Source: Desulfitobacterium_A sp035539115 (GTDB taxonomy: Bacteria > Bacillota > Desulfitobacteriia > Desulfitobacteriales > Desulfitobacteriaceae). Taken from it: a stretch of 16,003 nt of DNA. Location of the stretch: assembly GCF_035539115.1 (NCBI RefSeq), contig NZ_DATLJA010000002.1:1-16003 (forward strand). The letters run 5' to 3'. The notes under the pieces are model-generated. The model worked only from the letters and a program-made list of their open reading frames with translations. It was not told where the DNA came from and made no database searches. A program made the translations under genes and the position numbers. Shown here one piece after another: positions 13,778 through 16,003 of this stretch. The number at the start of each line of letters is the position of its first letter. The first letter of the stretch is position 1.

Positions 13778-14158
13778 AAGCGAAGTTCAACCTGTAAGCC
13801 GGGTTTTGTACCTTCCTTGCGGAAGGTGATGATCATCTATCTTGGGCCGCTGTTACCAACAACCTCATGCGACCTTACCCGGGGACGAAACGGGCCGTTC
13901 CATATTCCCCCTATTCGGTCTTGCTCCAAGTGGGGTTTGCAGGGCCAACCTGTCACCAGGTTGCCGGTGAGCTCTTACCTCGCCTTTCCACCCTTACCGG
14001 AGTATTCTTACGAACACTCAGGCGGTATATCTCTGTTGCACTTTCCTTAGGGTCTCCCCCACTGGACGTTATCCAGCACCTTGCCCTATGGAGCCCGGAC
14101 TTTCCTCAGAGGCGGCCTTTCGGCCCTTACCTCCGCGACCATCCAGTTGACTTCGCTT
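13778..14158 (-). ncRNA. rnpB: RNase P RNA, class A
   Basis: This is the catalytic RNA of RNase P, which matures tRNA 5' ends. On the minus strand the P1 helix pairs AAGCGAAGT at the 5' end with ACTTCGCTT at the 3' end. Universal elements are present: GAGGAAAGTCCGGGCTCC near the 5' end, GGAGACCCTAAGGAAAGTGC, and ACAAAACCCGGCTTA near the 3' end. GGCAACCTGGTGA in the specificity domain and a length near 381 nt fit class A rather than the Bacillus class B type. Ends are set from P1 and from the promoter, so they are good to a few bases. Apparent plus-strand ORFs here are artefacts of the structured RNA. Confidence 0.95.
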
Positions 14159-14162
14159 ATCT

Positions 14163-14191
14163 ATCTTACTTGATATTTAGATTTTGGTCAA
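14163..14191 (-). promoter_or_regulatory. rnpB promoter
   Basis: TTGACC (14186-14191), 17 bp, TAAGAT (14163-14168) on the minus strand. The predicted start falls at the first bases of the P1 helix (about 14157), which supports both calls. Confidence 0.85.
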
Positions 14192-14235
14192 ACTATTCTT
14201 AATGGGCAGCTTACCAAACAAATCCTGAACTGAGA

Positions 14236-14331
14236 TAATCCACAAGAATATTAACAATTTAGGACCATTTATTCACAGTTTTCATAGTTTATCCACAGAA
14301 TGGAATGATGTTATCCACAAAACGTGGATAA
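14236..14331. promoter_or_regulatory. DnaA-box cluster
   Basis: Three exact TTATNCACA boxes lie at 14269-14277 (TTATTCACA), 14289-14297 and 14311-14319 (TTATCCACA). Near matches lie at 14236-14244 (TAATCCACA) and on the minus strand at 14323-14331 (TTATCCACG). The cluster is upstream of the rnpB promoter. It is not next to dnaA in this window, so an oriC call is not supported. Confidence 0.65.
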
Positions 14332-14344
14332 CATCATTCCATTC
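14298..14344. repeat. perfect 21-bp inverted repeat with 5-nt loop
   Basis: Arms 14298-14318 and 14324-14344 are fully complementary around AAAAC. The inner end of each arm is a DnaA-box half. It begins 4 bp after the stop of the 50-aa gene, but no T tract follows on either strand, so it is not a standard terminator. Confidence 0.9.
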
Positions 14345-14347
14345 ATA

Positions 14348-14500
14348 TCAATCGTTTCTTTTTTCGTTTCGACGAATTTCTTCCATCTCGTCGTCGATAT
14401 CTATCAACGCAGTCAGGAGCTTTGCCCTGTTTTCATTTGGGCCTGATAATTGCTTCATAAGCTTCTCACGGCCGACGCGTAAAACTTCAGAGCGACTCAT
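14348..14500 (-). CDS. hypothetical protein, 50 aa
   Basis: ATG 14500 follows AAAGGGGG with an 8-nt gap and opens 50 codons ending TGA 14348. The product is a charged, helix-prone protein: it starts MSRSEVLRVGREKLMKQL, has LLTALIDIDDEMEEIRR in the C-half, and ends KRND. No membrane segment, cysteine or known motif is seen; a small coiled-coil or adaptor is possible. Two candidate promoters and a CRP/FNR-like palindrome precede it. It lies between nif3 and rnpB on the same strand. No family recognised. Confidence 0.65.
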   Translation of the reverse strand: MSRSEVLRVGREKLMKQLSGPNENRAKLLTALIDIDDEMEEIRRNEKRND

Positions 14501-14542
14501 TTAATTTTCCCCCTTTGAGTAGAAATTGTTAATTATACGTTC

Positions 14543-14585
14543 ATTATATAGGTAATTTACCCAAAACCTTGTGATTCAAATCACA
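14543..14585 (-). promoter_or_regulatory. CRP/FNR-like operator with proximal promoter
   Basis: TGTGATTCAAATCACA (14570-14585) has perfect 7-bp arms and fits TGTGA-N6-TCACA. A -10 TATAAT on the minus strand (14543-14548) predicts a start near 14536, placing the operator centre at about -41.5, the class II activator position; the -35 is poor, as expected for an activated promoter. GGTAAATTACC, another perfect palindrome, lies between them (14551-14561). A second TATAAT is at 14532-14537. Confidence 0.5.
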
Positions 14586-14629
14586 CTACCCTTTAAATCA
14601 AAAATGTTTCAGAATTCTCCCACGACATC

Positions 14630-14658
14630 ATCTTACACTATTCGACTTTTATTGTCAA
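14630..14658 (-). promoter_or_regulatory. consensus sigma-A promoter upstream of the 50-aa gene
   Basis: TTGACA (14653-14658), 17 bp, TAAGAT (14630-14635) on the minus strand, with a start near 14623. The leader to ATG 14500 would be about 120 nt and would include the CRP/FNR-like palindrome. Confidence 0.75.
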
Positions 14659-14687
14659 TTTATCTCATTTACTGTTTAATATTTCCA

Positions 14688-15506
14688 TCATTCCCACGGT
14701 GATTGCATAGTTGAGCTCACTAAAATCTCGAGATGGGCTAAATTTTTCTGTCCCCGTAAATAATCGGCCAACGTCATAATCATGGGGGCTTCACTGGCAA
14801 AATGTCCGATATCTAACACAGCCATACCCGCTTCTCGCGCGTCTAGAGCGCCATGATGATCAACATCTCCTGTAACAAGAAGATCTGCTCCCTTAAAAAG
14901 GGCTTTGGTGATAAAACTGCCTCCGCTCCCATTGAGGATTGCAATTTTACGAATCTCTAGTTGAGTTTTTCTAGCTATTCGATACAGGTTCGAGGGGATG
15001 TCTACATGAACAGAGGCCTGTGTATGGAAAAACATTTTAAGCTTATCGACGATAGATTCTAGGGGCTCCGGGACTGGCAAATAGCCGACGACTCCATATC
15101 CTCGGTCTTCTGAAGCATGAGGTGCCAGAAATTCCATATTATCTAAACCAAGGGCTCTCCCAATCGTCCAACTGGAGGAGTACATCGATTGATCTAAATT
15201 TGTATGAGCTGCGTAATACGCAATTCCTTCTTTTAAGAGTTGAATCGGGATTTGAGCCGCTTGATTATCGGAACGTAGATTTTTAAGGGGTCTGAATATA
15301 ATTGGATGATGTGCAAGAATAAGTTGGGCCTTCCGTTCCTTGGCTTCTTCTAAGACCTCTTGAGTGGCATCGAGGGTGAGCAGAATTCGCTCAACTTGAG
15401 TCGATGCATCTCCGACTAGGAGACCCACATTGTCCCATTCTTCCGCCCATGATTTGGGAGCAATCTTTTCAACTGTTTGTCCAATTAGACCGATGGAAAC
15501 AGACAT
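14688..15506 (-). CDS. Nif3/YqfO family dimetal-binding protein (GTP cyclohydrolase I type 2-like)
   Basis: The 272-aa product is a Nif3-like protein, a conserved toroidal dimetal protein of unsettled function often labelled GTP cyclohydrolase 1 type 2. Metal ligands are visible in LILAHHPIIF (H66, H67), AHTNLD (D105) and DIGHFASE (H235, E239). Other hallmarks are EEWDNVGLLVGD, NGSGGSFI and TGDVDHHGALDA. It is the short form without the PII-like insertion that lengthens Bacillus YqfO to about 370 aa. ATG 15506 follows GGAGATG and overlaps the end of trmK by 22 bp, so the two are translationally coupled, the same gene pair as yqfN-yqfO of Bacillus. Confidence 0.9.
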   Translation of the reverse strand: MSVSIGLIGQTVEKIAPKSWAEEWDNVGLLVGDASTQVERILLTLDATQEVLEEAKERKAQLILAHHPIIFRPLKNLRSDNQAAQIPIQLLKEGIAYYAAHTNLDQSMYSSSWTIGRALGLDNMEFLAPHASEDRGYGVVGYLPVPEPLESIVDKLKMFFHTQASVHVDIPSNLYRIARKTQLEIRKIAILNGSGGSFITKALFKGADLLVTGDVDHHGALDAREAGMAVLDIGHFASEAPMIMTLADYLRGQKNLAHLEILVSSTMQSPWE

Positions 15507-16003
15507 TTCGTCATCTCCTTCAATAATGAGCAGGTTATTTCCTGCTGGTGAATTTTCAAGCGTATTTCTTCCTTTTGGGACTTTCTTATTTCTTTAATCG
15601 CCCGTTGAAGAGGCTCATTTTGTTCTTGGATTAAGCATTCTAATTCAGAAACCGGTTGTTCTAAGATAAGTGGACCGAACTCCCAGAATACCCTCTCGAA
15701 GGCCTGATGTATCTCTATAAATTCTTTAGAATTTATTTTTAAACGTTGGAGCCATTTTTCTTTAAGCTCCTCAAGTGCTTGAAACGATTTTCCTCGTTGA
15801 CGAGAATAAACCATAACGCTATAAATTCGGCCTTCCTCAGTGATTAGTCGTTCGTCCTGAAAAAGCCACCCTGAGTTCAGCAACGTTTTCCTAACCTTGC
15901 CTTCCGCTCCTTGTGGCTGCAAGATCAAGCTATTGACTTGAGACATTACTGATGGCCTCGCCTTAAAAATCTCGAGCATGGTATTCCCACCCATACCCGC
16001 TAA
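15485..16003 (-). CDS. trmK: tRNA (adenine22-N1)-methyltransferase TrmK, C-terminal part
   Basis: The gene runs in from the right edge; 172 codons are visible and the N-terminal SAM-binding start is outside the window. The visible part opens with LAGMGGNTMLEIF, a hallmark of TrmK (YqfN) just after the SAM fold. It continues with NSLILQPQGAEGKVRKTLLNSGW and DERLITEEGRIYSVMV, then a long helical C-terminal domain with a coiled-coil-like end. The enzyme makes m1A22 in bacterial tRNAs. The ATG at 15994 is internal methionine, not the start. Coupled by overlap to the nif3-family gene. Confidence 0.88.
   Translation of the reverse strand, partial: LAGMGGNTMLEIFKARPSVMSQVNSLILQPQGAEGKVRKTLLNSGWLFQDERLITEEGRIYSVMVYSRQRGKSFQALEELKEKWLQRLKINSKEFIEIHQAFERVFWEFGPLILEQPVSELECLIQEQNEPLQRAIKEIRKSQKEEIRLKIHQQEITCSLLKEMTKCLFPSV

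Noticed and set aside
13718..14202. Two overlapping plus-strand open frames of about 110 codons
   Set aside because: They lie antisense to RNase P RNA; the open frames come from its structured GC-rich sequence and have no ribosome binding sites.
14236..14344. Chromosomal origin oriC
   Set aside because: No dnaA or dnaN nearby and no clear AT-rich unwinding region; trmK-nif3 and rnpB are not origin neighbours. Kept as a DnaA-box cluster only.
14298..14344. Rho-independent terminator of the 50-aa gene
   Set aside because: The stem is perfect but no T tract follows on the minus strand, and the arms contain DnaA boxes.

Overview
The window looks like chromosome of an anaerobic, motile, endospore-former-type Firmicute of the Desulfitobacterium/Desulfosporosinus kind (Peptococcaceae). 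Evidence: AAAGGAGG-type ribosome binding sites throughout, a class A RNase P RNA, a YaaR/DUF327 protein, a Bacillus-like cheR, a trmK-nif3 gene pair, and proteins of Firmicute character. The taxon is inferred from gene content only; no 16S is present.

Layout. 1-235: tail of an unidentified gene and a possible 46-codon ORF. 236-1951: motA-motB, the flagellar stator operon. 2008-3054 (minus): a Tat-exported M28 metallopeptidase, convergent with motB across a hairpin and divergent from 3084-4353 (yaaR-like, cheR) across only 29 bp. 4459-4725: small hypothetical gene with a clear terminator. 4772-5092: two copies of a structured, MITE-like repeat. 5222-5410 (minus): small hypothetical gene. 5642-8827 (minus): probable three-gene operon of a Rieske/FAD oxidoreductase (YhfW-like), a membrane-anchored metallophosphoesterase and a small EamA/SMR-type transporter. 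8925-9257: hypothetical gene. 9351-10232: lipoprotein polysaccharide deacetylase with a bidirectional terminator. 10302-10842 (minus): two small membrane proteins, one with a SHOCT domain.

10843-14500 is accessory in character. It holds a decayed C-terminus of a sigma-54-type activator that still has its terminator, a His-rich gene fragment, an 8-bp tandem repeat, and a toxin-antitoxin operon. In that operon a MqsR-like toxin is split by a frameshift at an A7 run, and its antitoxin joins an MqsA-type zinc finger/HTH to a Panacea (SocA/DUF4065) domain. Behind the operon's strong promoter lies a 355-bp transposase-less element. It has 18-bp terminal inverted repeats and inverted arrays of GAGCCA boxes about 22 bp apart, like the ends of IS21-type elements, plus a second nested inverted repeat.

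13655-14660 holds rnpB (minus) with its promoter and terminator. Upstream are a cluster of DnaA boxes with a perfect 21-bp hairpin, then a 50-aa gene of unknown function behind two candidate promoters and a CRP/FNR-like palindrome. The window ends with nif3-family (yqfO) and the 3' part of trmK, overlapping on the minus strand.

The motility genes (motA, motB, cheR and possibly yaaR) are the one clear functional theme. The most unusual material lies between about 10.9 and 14.7 kb.
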